Numbered from the stretch's first letter, positions 26,801 through 35,876 are shown. The stretch: 64,000 nt of DNA from Deltaproteobacteria bacterium (GCA_020632695.1 JACKFB010000005.1:186001-250000), one strand, 5' to 3'. The notes: generated from the sequence alone by a model not told the origin. Program-made: numbers and translations.

Positions 26801-29222
26801 TCCCGGCCAGCGCCGTCGCCGTCGAACCCGGGCGCGCTCCCGGCGCGCCTCGCTGCGAGGCGGAGCGCGGCCCACCGAGGGGGGCCGCGGAGCCGGCGCC
26901 CGGTCCGGCTGCGAGCACCTCCGCGCGCCGCGGTGCCTCTCCCTGAGCCAGCCTGAGCGCCGTGGAAGCCGGCCCCATCACCGCACGACGACCCGAGGGC
27001 ACGACCGACATCGGCAGCTCATGAGCGCCGTGCTCCATCCGGCCCGCGAGGTCCAGGTCGTCCTGCTCCAGCGCGATCCACGCCACGCCGTCGAGCGCGT
27101 CTTCGTATCCCGTGCGGAAGCGCGAATCGCGGGGCGCTCCGAGGCGCGGGCGCGACTCACGCGAATCCGCCAGCACCGGCCGGAACCCTTCGGCGCGCAC
27201 GCCGAGCGCCGCTCCGTCTCGCGCGACCGCGCCACCGAGGCGCTCGTACGAACTCAGCAGCGCTCCGAGCGGGAGGTCCGGACCCAGATCGGCCGACAGA
27301 CGCCAGGCGGCCTTCCCCACGCCCAAGCCCGCGGTGGGTTCGAACGCCATGGGCGAAAGCGTGTCGGCGCTGGCGAGAGCCGAGGGCGGCGCACCGCCCG
27401 CCAGGGTCGGCACCCCGGGGCGCCCCGCGCGCTCCGGCTCGGCCCCGCCGAGGCCAGCGTCGCCGGCGAGCCCGGCGACCGAACCGATCAGCCCGCTTCC
27501 CGCCGGCCCAGGCTGCGGCGCCGTCACCGCGGAAGTAAGGACCTGCGCGTCCATGTCCGCGAGCGCGCCCCCGCCACGCAGCTCCAGGCCGCCGACCCGC
27601 GATCGGGACTCGCGCAGCAGGACTCGGGGGGCACCCAGGGCGCCGCGGCTGACCCGGGGCCTGGCCCTGCCCACGCTGTCGTAGACGATCGACTCGGCCA
27701 CCAGACCACGGTCGCGTGACGCGGCGGCACTGCCCTGCGACCGGGCCCCCGCCGGCGAATGCCACGACCTCCGACCGGCCCCCGGCACCTCCGTCCCGAC
27801 CGGGGCCGCCGAACGCGCCCCGATGGGGGCTGCGGCACCCGGCGGCGCCGCTGGGCCACGGCCGTCGGCGCGAGGGGCCAGCCCCGTCGCGACCGCCGAG
27901 GATGCGGTGGCGTTGGAGAACACTCCACTCAGTTCGGGGCGCACGATCTGCGCCGCACCGCGACGTCCTGGCACGATGGTCGACAGCGAGGTGGAAGCGA
28001 TGCCGGAGCGAGCGGACACATCCGCCGTCGCCCGCATCGGCGCGCCGGGAGCACCGGCCACCGCGGTCGGCCGCGGCCCGACGCCAGCGCGCGGGGAGGA
28101 AGCGGTCGGGCTCGCCGACGGCGGCGCGGAGCGTGCGGCGGACCCGCGACCCGAGGGGCGCGCGCCCTGACGAGCGCTGAACCCCATCGGTGCCGTCTCG
28201 ACCAGCCCTTCGGGCGCCGGCTCGAGCGAGAGGAAGTCTCCCTCCACCGCGTCGAAGAAGCCGAACACCGGACGCGGTCCACCCCGCCCTGACGCGAGCG
28301 ACTGCTGCGCCGGTCCGGAGAGGAGACGCTCCAATCGCGTCCGAGAGGTGGCGAGACCCACGCGGCGGTCCGCCTGCTCGCCGAACACCTGCTGGGCCCA
28401 ATCGAGCGCCCCGGCGAGGGCCGGCGTACGTCCGTCGACCTCGACGCCGTCGAAGAGGATCCGCCTCGACGCGAGACCAGGTGCGGCCACGGCCCCGCGA
28501 CGCCCCGCTCCGAGCGCCGCGCCGCCTGCGGTTCGTGCCTTGCGCCCCGCCGCGCTCGTGGTCTGCGCCCGCGGCGGGCGCCGCTCCCCCGCATCGCCTG
28601 CCGGACCGGCCAGCTCGCGCAGGTCGACCAGGTCGCGCAGGTCGAGTTGGTCGGCCAGCGGCAGTCCCCCCTGGGCCAGCGCCTCGAGCACCGCGACTCG
28701 AACCGATCCACCGCCGCGCAGCGTCACCAGCGCGTCACCCGAGAGCACACGCGAGCGGTCGCGCGAGCGGGTCGAAGCGCGTTCGGTCCGCGGCGAGCGC
28801 GGGCCGAAGAGCGAGCGCGAACGCGGGCGGGCCTCCCGCGACGCCTCGAGATAGGGCTCCGCCACGGCGTCCGGCAGGAGCTGGAAGGTCTCCATCTCCG
28901 GCGTGTCGATCCCGAAGTAGCCCTGAGGAATCCCGGCCCCGAGCTGCCACAGGCCGTGCCAGCGGTCGGCGAGCTGCGCCGCCCCGAGGCCCATCCCCTC
29001 CATCCAGCGAGCCGGATCGCGACTCGCGAAGCGCCCCTCGAGGGCCGCGACCATCGCCGAGTGACGAGAACCCGCGTCCCGCCGCACACCGCTGAGTCCA
29101 GAGAGGTAGCGCGCGAAGAGCGCGGCCGTGAAGGAGCCGACCTCGGCCAGATGACGTGCCTCTTCCTGCGTCGGGCTGGCGCCGGCGCCGAGGAGTTCAG
29201 CGATGGGGTGCTGTGTCGCCAT
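23877..29222 (-). CDS. Giant 1781-aa Ala/Gly/Arg-rich protein of unknown function, tape-measure or hub-cargo candidate
   Basis: The open frame runs for 5.3 kb between tube 2 and the LysM gene and overlaps the latter by ten bases. The first ~130 residues look folded (helices around ARWMEGMGLGAAQLADRWHGL). Most of the rest is Ala/Gly/Pro/Arg/Ser-rich low complexity, interrupted by short helical islands (for example near WHEIEALVGVDGP and ITRILERAGLHSDAAQDVLV) and by isolated strands such as ARTVFVDAGGG. The last ~30 residues form a charged helix (FADRIARRMKREQERRG). In phages the tape measure lies after the tube and chaperone genes, which is where this stands. The lack of long continuous helices argues against a classic tape measure. 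A luminal cargo or toxin carrier is an alternative. Confidence 0.68.
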   Translation of the reverse strand: MATQHPIAELLGAGASPTQEEARHLAEVGSFTAALFARYLSGLSGVRRDAGSRHSAMVAALEGRFASRDPARWMEGMGLGAAQLADRWHGLWQLGAGIPQGYFGIDTPEMETFQLLPDAVAEPYLEASREARPRSRSLFGPRSPRTERASTRSRDRSRVLSGDALVTLRGGGSVRVAVLEALAQGGLPLADQLDLRDLVDLRELAGPAGDAGERRPPRAQTTSAAGRKARTAGGAALGAGRRGAVAAPGLASRRILFDGVEVDGRTPALAGALDWAQQVFGEQADRRVGLATSRTRLERLLSGPAQQSLASGRGGPRPVFGFFDAVEGDFLSLEPAPEGLVETAPMGFSARQGARPSGRGSAARSAPPSASPTASSPRAGVGPRPTAVAGAPGAPMRATADVSARSGIASTSLSTIVPGRRGAAQIVRPELSGVFSNATASSAVATGLAPRADGRGPAAPPGAAAPIGARSAAPVGTEVPGAGRRSWHSPAGARSQGSAAASRDRGLVAESIVYDSVGRARPRVSRGALGAPRVLLRESRSRVGGLELRGGGALADMDAQVLTSAVTAPQPGPAGSGLIGSVAGLAGDAGLGGAEPERAGRPGVPTLAGGAPPSALASADTLSPMAFEPTAGLGVGKAAWRLSADLGPDLPLGALLSSYERLGGAVARDGAALGVRAEGFRPVLADSRESRPRLGAPRDSRFRTGYEDALDGVAWIALEQDDLDLAGRMEHGAHELPMSVVPSGRRAVMGPASTALRLAQGEAPRRAEVLAAGPGAGSAAPLGGPRSASQRGAPGARPGSTATALAGTFVEPGTAGFERVAFTPAAQGAPAARGALPPRLAGPSTGARAEASATLLPARTVFVDAGGGPIAGMVAAAGFGTRAPGAPGSSEGWIPSNLAGGAARGPRSLRSWESPAGVLVAASGAEVGEAPGRAATAVGTARGALAGSGIGAASPWAQDARAARRALLRAGVTAREWHEIEALVGVDGPLAAASTRSARLRSELMPALLSSVEARTAAGARMGGAPGSGGADLVGRIAGLAPADAARVSRVLRAAGWDEPELAMLQLLPDPGAEGLESALPVAESRRADGGGRRAPAGAPAGLDRDAVGPRSELAAGRVPDARASSLPGLPSSSPALIDRGRGAGPGRIDAWTAEASRVSTMARNLARVLTGTAALSGAPAGRTDSGAAPVLDVDALLGGALGVLGARRPGVDYFAGLAPSRGGVTGHQATFRDAVGELLAVARTELSSEQAAVPAARAAIARQLARVQAAWRAIGPSATAPGATVEGGEDGGLGTLGTSRFRPTLEGQGLPGGLSAEPGARPGRYPELERDLVTPRQDDAAETLAERLAAALGDISRGPAGVGRLTRPMAAAGGDAPTAGGRAPAHAGIGRAATGSRELARLAERGSLEQPVGLGGALAPEAMLGGLWSAVAADRPTRGGRAEVPGELTSLAFEPAAGETGDGSSAQGGRPALAGSARGVSPIAAEAGALRPGTGRRQAGAVSDGGRQLRLGRITRILERAGLHSDAAQDVLVDALARNVSRGRRLVAREHGALADFSWAWLGRVDGSRTGLDLELQSDREAFAQVFAGLRRGGAPAEAGLGLALRSPIEDAGFVVPRAPSTPGAAEDRSGVRRVARAAGLGRTSAARPTHRTAEAARQTNWRFVDTGSRASSAHADLGRLAATVLDAPDVGRRVPMPLVVPVVKAVAQSALREDASAPGANVDSAKQRANQQSDDAKSSADSSAGAKLSDEALDAMAHEFADRIARRMKREQERRGLCL

Positions 29223-29293
29223 CGGATGCGTCCGGATTCCTGTTCAGGCTGGGGCGACTCGGTGCGGGATGTACCGAGGAGTCCGCGGCGAGC

Positions 29294-29770
29294 TCAGCTC
29301 GCCTTCTTGTACTCGAAGAAGTCGTAGTGCAGCTTCATCTTCTCGAAGGCGATCTCCTTGGACTTCGAGTCGAAGGAGGGCCCCTCGTATTCCATGATGA
29401 AGGCGCCGTAGAGGTCGAAGCGACCGGTCGGCTCGCCCTTGTCGTTGTGCATGATGACCGACACGCTCTGGCGTCCGGGCTTCTCGGTGGGATCGTGCAT
29501 CTTCTTCATCCACTGGAAGAAGTGGTCGCGCGCCGAGTAGAAGCCCTTCTCGATCACGAGCGGATCGAAGGTCTGGTTGCCGATGAGGGCCTGCTTGTAG
29601 ATGTTGTTGCCGCCCTCCTGAACCCAGTCGACCTTCGTCGACATCTTCAGCCCGCTCAGCTTCGTGAAGCGAACGGTCGTGATGCCGCCGATCTCCAGGC
29701 GGTACCGGAACGTGATCTCGGGATCCGCTCCGTCCTTCTTCGGGTCCGATCGCGTGTTCGGTGCGGCCAT
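29294..29770 (-). CDS. gp19-like inner tube protein, copy 2
   Basis: The 158-aa protein belongs to the phage T4 gp19/Afp1-Afp5 tube family: RYRLEIGGITTVRFTKLSGL, GNNIYKQALIGNQTF, then a GEPTGRFDLYGAFIMEYEGP strand pair. Hexamers of such proteins stack into the inner tube. It differs clearly from copy 1 (32516-32947), as expected for a specialised initiator tube ring near the baseplate. A strong GGAAGGAG precedes the start. It follows sheath 2 after 134 bases containing two hairpins. Confidence 0.93.
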   Translation of the reverse strand: MAAPNTRSDPKKDGADPEITFRYRLEIGGITTVRFTKLSGLKMSTKVDWVQEGGNNIYKQALIGNQTFDPLVIEKGFYSARDHFFQWMKKMHDPTEKPGRQSVSVIMHNDKGEPTGRFDLYGAFIMEYEGPSFDSKSKEIAFEKMKLHYDFFEYKKAS

Positions 29771-29794
29771 CGGCAGCTCCTTCCGGTCGTTTGT

Positions 29795-29879
29795 CCCCGG
29801 AACTCATCCGGGGTCTGGGAACTTGATTCGAGGTCTCTGGACCCCACCCGCGTCGATTGACCCCGGTTGCATCCGGGTC
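29795..29879 (-). promoter_or_regulatory. Two short stem-loops between sheath 2 and tube 2
   Basis: Bases 29795-29800 (CCCCGG) pair with 29808-29813 (CCGGGG) across a 7-base loop. Bases 29859-29866 (GACCCCGG, one bulge) pair with 29873-29879 (CCGGGTC). Both lie in the 134-base junction and lack a T-run on the minus strand, so they look like processing or stability hairpins rather than terminators. Confidence 0.4.
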
Positions 29880-29904
29880 GGCCGCGCGCCGAGGTCGGGC
29901 CGGC

Positions 29905-31659
29905 TCACGTACCGGGTCCGACCGCCTCCACATCCGCCGCGACCCTGAAAACAAGGTACTCAGCGGGCCTCACTGGCGCCACTCCGCACTCCACGATGAC
30001 CTGTCCGGCCTCGCGAGCCTCGGGGGGGTTCGTCTCTTCGTCACACTTCACAAAGAACGCTTCTTCAGGGGTCGGGCCCTTGAAATATCCAAGCTGCCAC
30101 AGCTCCAGCAGGAACATCGTGACCTGGCGCTCGAGGCTCTTCCACAGCACGGGCGAGTTCGTCTCGAACACGGACCACTGCAATCCTCGTTCCACACTCG
30201 AGATGACCGTGTTCATCACGCGGCGCACGTTCAGGTAGCGCCAGGCCGGGTCGCTGGAGGTGGTGCGCGCGCCCCACACCCGGATGCCGCGCATCGAGAA
30301 GCTCTTGAGGCAGTTGATCCCTTCGTCGTTGAGCTGCCCGATGTCCTCGTCGCGCAGATCGCGGGCGACGTCGAAGATGCCCTCGATGACCTCGTTGGCC
30401 GGCGCGCGGAACGTGCCCATCGAGAGGTCGCAGCGGGAGTAGATGCCCGCGATGTGCCCCGAGGGGGGGATCAGGCGCTGCCCTGCGGGGCCGTCCACCC
30501 GGATCCACGGGAAGTAGAAGGCGCCGTAGGGCGAATCGAAGAGGAGGCGCCACTGCTCGGCGCGCCGATGGTCTGCGGGGTCGGGGAAGTCGAGGATGGC
30601 GAAGCGGGTCTTGAGGCGCTCGCACTGCGAGATCATCGCGTCCTGCACCACCTCGACGTCCTTCTCCGTGCGGAACCCGGCCCCGTGAGCGAGCGCCCAC
30701 ATCAAGTCGGGCGCCGCCAGGATGTCGATCTCGTCGACGGCCTCGAGGGCGGCGAGGCCGTAGCGCTCCTCCGGGCCGATGTTCATGCCGATGAAGTCGT
30801 CGGGGGTCACGGTGAAGAGACCGTCCCGCCCACCTTCGAGGAGGGTCTCCCCCAATGCGGCCGGGAAGCGCTCCGAGACCTCCGCGCCCTCGCGCAGGTC
30901 CTGGACCTGGATGAGCTTCGAGCGCTCGTTGACGGCCCGCTCGACGTAGTGGTCGGAGATCGGCGACATGGAGAGGTTCGAGTAGCGCTCCTCCACACCG
31001 GACCACCGCGCGACCAGGTTGAACTCCACCGGCTCGATGTAGGTCGGCGCGCCCGACGCGAAGTTGCGTTCCAGCGGCGCGTCGGCGGCCCAGCTCACGT
31101 TCTTGCCCGACAGGTCGGTCACGATCCGGCAGGTCTCTCCCTGGTGGTCACGGATCCGGATGACGGATCCCCGGGAGAGGCCATGGGTGCTCTTGATGAC
31201 CGCGGAGGTGTCTCCTTCCCGCAGGTCCAGGGTGAGGAAGGTGGAGACGCGAGGCTCCGGCCGCTCGACGCTGAGGCGAACGCGGTCCCCCCAGGCACCC
31301 TCGTTGCTGGCGCGGACGACCAGCACGGGCCGATCGTTGGCATCGCGAAGCCGGAGCATCGCCGCGCGCGCGACCTCCTCGCCGCGCCGTGAGACAGCGT
31401 GCGCTACCCGCAGGACGTAGCAGGTCTTGCCACCGTTCTCGAAGAACCCGTCGACGGCCTGCTCGAGATAGCCGGCCTCTTCCAGGTGTCCGAACGCGTC
31501 CCGGAACTCGAGGATCGAGTGCAAGCGCACGGGCTGGTTCGTCGGTCCGCGCTGCGCGACGCCCACGAAGCCCGGGATTCCGAGCGGGCCAAGGCTCATG
31601 GGCACATGGCTCCGCTCCTCGCGGGACGGATACACCCCGGGTGCGCGCGCTAGCCTCAC
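29905..31659 (-). CDS. Contractile tail sheath protein, copy 2 (long form)
   Basis: A GTG at 31659 with GAGGAGG six bases upstream gives 584 aa starting VRLARAPGVYPS. The C-terminal half holds the sheath core: FAILDFPDP, SPYGAFYFPWIRVDGP, PPSGHIAGIYSR, GINCLKSF, RGIRVWGARTTSSDPAWRYLNVRR and TPEEAFFVKCDEETNPPE. About 200 residues are inserted between the N-terminal strand region and the core (residues ~100-300), an extra surface domain absent from sheath 1. Such long sheaths form the baseplate-proximal or decorated rings. The frame is open upstream to 31716 without a ribosome site. Confidence 0.94.
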   Translation of the reverse strand: MRLARAPGVYPSREERSHVPMSLGPLGIPGFVGVAQRGPTNQPVRLHSILEFRDAFGHLEEAGYLEQAVDGFFENGGKTCYVLRVAHAVSRRGEEVARAAMLRLRDANDRPVLVVRASNEGAWGDRVRLSVERPEPRVSTFLTLDLREGDTSAVIKSTHGLSRGSVIRIRDHQGETCRIVTDLSGKNVSWAADAPLERNFASGAPTYIEPVEFNLVARWSGVEERYSNLSMSPISDHYVERAVNERSKLIQVQDLREGAEVSERFPAALGETLLEGGRDGLFTVTPDDFIGMNIGPEERYGLAALEAVDEIDILAAPDLMWALAHGAGFRTEKDVEVVQDAMISQCERLKTRFAILDFPDPADHRRAEQWRLLFDSPYGAFYFPWIRVDGPAGQRLIPPSGHIAGIYSRCDLSMGTFRAPANEVIEGIFDVARDLRDEDIGQLNDEGINCLKSFSMRGIRVWGARTTSSDPAWRYLNVRRVMNTVISSVERGLQWSVFETNSPVLWKSLERQVTMFLLELWQLGYFKGPTPEEAFFVKCDEETNPPEAREAGQVIVECGVAPVRPAEYLVFRVAADVEAVGPGT

Positions 31660-31737
31660 GGTCGTCCTCCTCAGCTTCCAGGAGCCCCGCCATGGCGGCG
31701 GCCCGCGGGGAGCCACCGCCGCAGCGCCACGCGCCTA

Positions 31738-31899
31738 CTAGCGACGTGACTTGTTGATCTCCTTGTTGATTTCCGAGATCTCGCGCACCCAGACCTGCCG
31801 CTCCCGATGCTCCATGGCGAGGATCTCCTCGATGGACCAGTGGAAGTGGTAGGCGATGTACGCTACCTCCTGGTAGATGCGCTCCAGGGGGTAGCTCAC
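31738..31899 (-). CDS. Small DUF6760-like protein of the particle operon
   Basis: A GTG overlapping the previous stop (GTGA) starts a 53-aa protein. Its core is LERIYQEVAYIAYHFHWSIEEILAMEHRERQVWVREI in two parts, followed by a Lys/Arg tail. This matches my memory of the DUF6760 group that accompanies eCIS and some phage tails. The size and helical content resemble the second tail-assembly chaperone of phages (such as P2 E'). GGGGGA precedes the start. The longer frame to 31956 lies inside the upstream gene. Confidence 0.75.
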   Translation of the reverse strand: MSYPLERIYQEVAYIAYHFHWSIEEILAMEHRERQVWVREISEINKEINKSRR

Positions 31900-32267
31900 G
31901 ATTCCCCCAGGTCTGCCCCCAGGTCGACCTCGAAGCCGTGCGCGCAGGCGGGGCACTTCACCTTGACCGCCGAGGTCCCCTCTTCGTTGACCCGACGGTA
32001 GAAGTCCTGGAGATACGCCAGGTCCGTGGAGAAGAGCTCCTCGATCACCGAGGGGTTGATGGAGCGGAGATCACCCAGCTTCGTGATGACGCGGCTGAGC
32101 AGGATGATGACCAGGTACGCACGGTTGTTCTGGACGCGATAGTCCTGTAGCGGGACGATCTCGTCCTTCGCCGTCGCCAGGCGCATCACCCCCTTCCGGT
32201 GGACGTTGCCGTCGCTGTCGACGTAGCCCTTGGGGAGCGTGAACTCGAACTCGGTCTTGAACGCCAT
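31896..32267 (-). CDS. Tail-assembly chaperone-like protein (Mu gp41 / T4 baseplate-like) with zinc-type CxxC
   Basis: The 123-aa product begins FKTEFEFTLPKGYVDSDGNV and continues with a helical part (LVIILLSRVITKLGDLRSI, then FSTDLAYLQDFYRRV). These features recall the phage tail-assembly protein family that precedes tape measures. It ends with a CPAC pair and an acidic tail; only one CxxC is present, so any zinc site would need a dimer or partner. AGGA lies before the ATG. It stands downstream of the terminator-like hairpin that follows tube 1. Confidence 0.7.
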   Translation of the reverse strand: MAFKTEFEFTLPKGYVDSDGNVHRKGVMRLATAKDEIVPLQDYRVQNNRAYLVIILLSRVITKLGDLRSINPSVIEELFSTDLAYLQDFYRRVNEEGTSAVKVKCPACAHGFEVDLGADLGES

Positions 32268-32410
32268 CGCTGTCCTGCCTTTGGGTCGCGTCCCGCGAGT
32301 GGAACCTCGGCCTCTGTGGTAGCGCGCTCCTCGCCCGTCTGCAAGGCCCCCCGAGGCCTCGAACGGCGGCCCGACGCCACCTGACGGCAACGCTGGACTG
32401 GGCGCGAGGG

Positions 32411-32459
32411 CCACAAACACGAAGGCGGGCGCCACTCCGTCTCCGGAGCGACGCCCGCC
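32411..32459 (-). terminator. Terminator-like hairpin after tube 1, inside the particle operon
   Basis: Bases 32424-32439 pair with 32444-32459 over 16 positions with two mismatches, leaving a four-base loop. On the minus strand the stem is followed by TTCGTGTTTGTGG, a T-rich tract. This is the shape of an intrinsic terminator. It is placed 56 bases after the tube 1 stop and before the chaperone gene, so partial read-through would give more sheath 1 and tube 1 than downstream parts. Confidence 0.62.
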
Positions 32460-32515
32460 TCAGGGAGATCCGCCCGCGTGGTGCGCCCCGAAGAGCGCGC
32501 CAGCGGACGAGTCGA

Positions 32516-32947
32516 TCAGCCGCGCTCGATGCGCTCGACCGCCAGCTCGATCTCCTCGACGTTGACGTCGGTGCCCTTGCCGTCCAGGGTGAAGCCCTTC
32601 CACTTCGAGGGCCACGCCTCGAAGAAGTTGTAGCGCATGATCTCGCTCGCGTCGTCGGCGAGCAGGATGATCGAGCCCGACTTGCGCTCGATCTTGCCCT
32701 CGATGACCTTCTTGCGCCAGTCCCAGAGCTCGGTCGTGTTGATGTAGCCGCGCTTCAGGGTGATGTTGCTGTACTTGGTCCGGCCGGGCCGCTTGCGCAG
32801 GATGATGTCGTCGCCATCCTGGTACTCCACGATCTCGGTCTCGGAGTCGAGCCCCTCGACGTTCTTGAACGCCGCGGTGGACACGCCCTCGATCTCGACC
32901 ATGAAGTTGAAGTTGCCGATGTGATCGTGACCACGACGATTAGGCAT
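32516..32947 (-). CDS. gp19-like inner tube protein, copy 1
   Basis: The 143-aa protein is a gp19-family tube subunit: NFNFMVEIEGVSTAAFKNVEGL, then YSNITLKRGYINTTELWDW and a C-terminal VNVEEIELAVERI strand. It is the shorter, more canonical of the two tube proteins and probably makes the bulk tube with sheath 1. AGGAG precedes the ATG. A perfect 9-bp hairpin separates it from sheath 1, and a terminator-like hairpin follows it, consistent with high-level production. Confidence 0.95.
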   Translation of the reverse strand: MPNRRGHDHIGNFNFMVEIEGVSTAAFKNVEGLDSETEIVEYQDGDDIILRKRPGRTKYSNITLKRGYINTTELWDWRKKVIEGKIERKSGSIILLADDASEIMRYNFFEAWPSKWKGFTLDGKGTDVNVEEIELAVERIERG

Positions 32948-32980
32948 GGGTTGCTCCTACACTAACAAGGTTCCAGCTCT

Positions 32981-33004
32981 GGGACCCGGAACCGCCCGGG
33001 TCCC
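32981..33004 (-). promoter_or_regulatory. Perfect 9-bp stem-loop between sheath 1 and tube 1
   Basis: GGGACCCGG (32981-32989) pairs exactly with CCGGGTCCC (32996-33004) around a six-base loop. No T-run follows on the minus strand, so it probably acts in mRNA processing or stability. It resembles the hairpins at 29859-29879 and 34303-34316 in sequence. Confidence 0.5.
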
Positions 33005-33031
33005 TCGGCTGGTAGACGAAACTGGTGGCGA

Positions 33032-34183
<1,152 letters not shown>

Positions 34184-34302
34184 TAACGTTCCTCCTGCAG
34201 GGTCTCGGGAATCCCACCCGTCTTGCCCCTCCATGGGGCGTATTCAGCTTGAGCGAGTCCCTGTCGAGAACCGGAGGCATGCGCCTCTCCCTGTTGCGTA
34301 CC

Positions 34303-34316
34303 GGGTCGTTGGACCC
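34303..34316 (-). promoter_or_regulatory. Small GGGTC/GACCC hairpin ahead of sheath 1
   Basis: GGGTC (34303-34307) and GACCC (34312-34316) flank a four-base loop in the 161-base gap between the DUF4255 gene and sheath 1. A second hairpin, GCCCC/GGGGC at 34225-34239, lies nearer to sheath 1. Both recall the junction hairpins further down the operon. Confidence 0.35.
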
Positions 34317-34344
34317 AGGGTCTGCCGATGGATGCATGGCTGCG

Positions 34345-34938
34345 TTATCGGCGACCGGCAACTGCAAGATCCTTGCCAGTGACTCGCTTGACTTCTGGTG
34401 ACCGTCGGTCGGACTCGATGCGGAAGCGCACGTAGTAGTAGACCGCCGGCCTCAACTCCTCGTTCATGCTGCGCCAGAAGCTCAGCACGTCGTTGTAGTC
34501 GGATTGAAGATTTGGATACATGTTGAGCTTATCGTCGGGGAAGAAGCTCTCACCGCGCAAGGCCTCCCCGGTCAGAATCGGATTTTCCAGGAAGGTCTTC
34601 ACGGCGAGGCCGGTCAGGAGGTTCTCCTCGGCCGGCGAGTTGCCCCACACGCTGATGATGTAGTGGGCCAGCATGAGGATCGGGGCGTCCCGGTAGTACT
34701 CCACCACCCGCCCGTCCTTGGCGTAGGACGACACGAGGGTCTGGGTGCGCTCCCGGTACCGCTGGTCGAAGCCGAGGTGATACATGTAGCAGTTCACCGT
34801 CGGCAGGTTCTTGATGTTGTCCTTCTTCGGCTTGTCCGTAGAGATGTTCACCGTGGTGAACCCAGCCGCCTTGAAGGACTCCTCCAGCAACGACTTGAGC
34901 GTCTCGCCGATGTCCTTGATGACCTCGAACTGGCTCAT
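34345..34938 (-). CDS. DUF4255 (Pvc16/Afp16-like) tail terminator protein
   Basis: The 197-aa protein starts SQFEVIKDIGETLKSLLEES and contains LPTVNCYMYHLGFDQRYRER and APILMLAHYIISVWG, the recognisable pattern of the DUF4255/Pvc16 N-terminal domain. This protein caps tube and sheath and fixes particle length in Afp and PVC particles. It is the first gene of the minus-strand locus, whereas in Afp it is the last, so the gene order is circularly permuted. A candidate promoter lies 90-120 bases upstream. Confidence 0.93.
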   Translation of the reverse strand: MSQFEVIKDIGETLKSLLEESFKAAGFTTVNISTDKPKKDNIKNLPTVNCYMYHLGFDQRYRERTQTLVSSYAKDGRVVEYYRDAPILMLAHYIISVWGNSPAEENLLTGLAVKTFLENPILTGEALRGESFFPDDKLNMYPNLQSDYNDVLSFWRSMNEELRPAVYYYVRFRIESDRRSPEVKRVTGKDLAVAGRR

Positions 34939-35029
34939 GCAGGAGCAACTCCGACCGACACGATCCGGTTGACCGCCCTGCCCCGCGGGTGTGGCGCGGG
35001 AAGCGGCTTCTGGCTGATCGAGCCCGAGG

Positions 35030-35059
35030 ACGGTAGCACGCCGGTTTTCTGGGTGTCAA
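35030..35059 (-). promoter_or_regulatory. Candidate sigma70-type promoter of the contractile-particle operon
   Basis: On the minus strand TTGACA (35059-35054) is followed after 18 bases by TACCGT (35035-35030), about 90 bases upstream of the DUF4255 start. The -35 is perfect and the -10 is weak, which would suit an activated promoter. The surrounding gap 34939-35247 holds no plausible gene. Confidence 0.45.
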
Positions 35060-35184
35060 ACGCACCCAAGGCGCCGGAATCACACGGCTTCATCGCGCGC
35101 CAGCGCGAGCGGGACGCGCCGACGGGTTCGCTCGACGGTGGCGGCCATCGGCGGGGGCGGGGGTACCGGTGACCCGGTGACGGC

Positions 35185-35213
35185 TGACCCCAGCTACGGT
35201 CCGATGACCCCAG
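35185..35213. repeat. Direct repeat TGACCCCAG, spaced exactly 20 bases
   Basis: TGACCCCAG occurs at 35185-35193 and again at 35205-35213, two helical turns apart, about 125 bases upstream of the candidate -35. Same-face direct repeats at this distance look like binding sites for an activator of the particle operon; this is inferred from geometry only. Confidence 0.35.
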
Positions 35214-35247
35214 TTCATCCTGGCCGTGTGCGCGGTGCATGACGGGA

Positions 35248-35715
35248 TCAGAAGTCCGGCCGGACGGGCGCGGAGGGAACCGACGCCGAGGCCTTCGCGC
35301 GGACCTCCAGGGTGTAGACCGACGCGCCGCGGGACAGGAACACCTCGACGAAGCTCTGGCCCGCGGGGACCAGCAGCGGACCGATCACCTCGTGGCGGGT
35401 CCCCTGGGCGTGACTCACCCCGGAGAGCCTGGCGCCGAACTGGTCGCGCAGCGTGACGCTGCCCTTGATCGAGGGGTCGTCCCACCAGATGTCGACGGTG
35501 ACCTCGGCCGGGGCGTCGAGGCTGAAGGTCTTCCAGTCCGTGTTGTCGCCCTGCTTCTGGCTCAGCCGATCGTCGACGGCGACGTCGAGCTCGACGGGCG
35601 TCGCGCCTCCGCGCGTGGCGTCATCACCCGAGTGCTTGTCCCCGACGTACTTGCACCCCGACGCCGGGAGGCTGGCCAGGATGGCCCAGAGGATCAACGC
35701 GCGCTTGCCTGTCAT
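35248..35715 (-). CDS. Predicted lipoprotein with a beta-sandwich-like domain
   Basis: ATG 35715 (AGGAG upstream) starts a 155-aa protein. The signal peptide ends in SLPASGCKY, a good lipobox. The mature part has a Gly/Asp linker and then alternating strands (TDWKTFSLDAPAEVTVDIWW, GQSFVEVFLSR, VYTLEVRAK) resembling bacterial pre-peptidase C-terminal (PPC)-type beta domains. It is divergent from the CHAT gene with about 160 bases between them and precedes the particle operon by ~310 bases. The link with either is unproven. Confidence 0.72.
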   Translation of the reverse strand: MTGKRALILWAILASLPASGCKYVGDKHSGDDATRGGATPVELDVAVDDRLSQKQGDNTDWKTFSLDAPAEVTVDIWWDDPSIKGSVTLRDQFGARLSGVSHAQGTRHEVIGPLLVPAGQSFVEVFLSRGASVYTLEVRAKASASVPSAPVRPDF

Positions 35716-35876
35716 CAGCACCACTCCTGGAGACGGGTCGGATCGCCTACGGTTGTACACCGCCGGACCCGGGTTGACGACAGCCGCCAGGGAGCGAGCG
35801 GGGTCCAGCGATGTGGTAGGATGAGGCGCTGGAGCGTCGCCCGCGTGGCACGACGGGCGGAGGCGGAGGCGGACGC

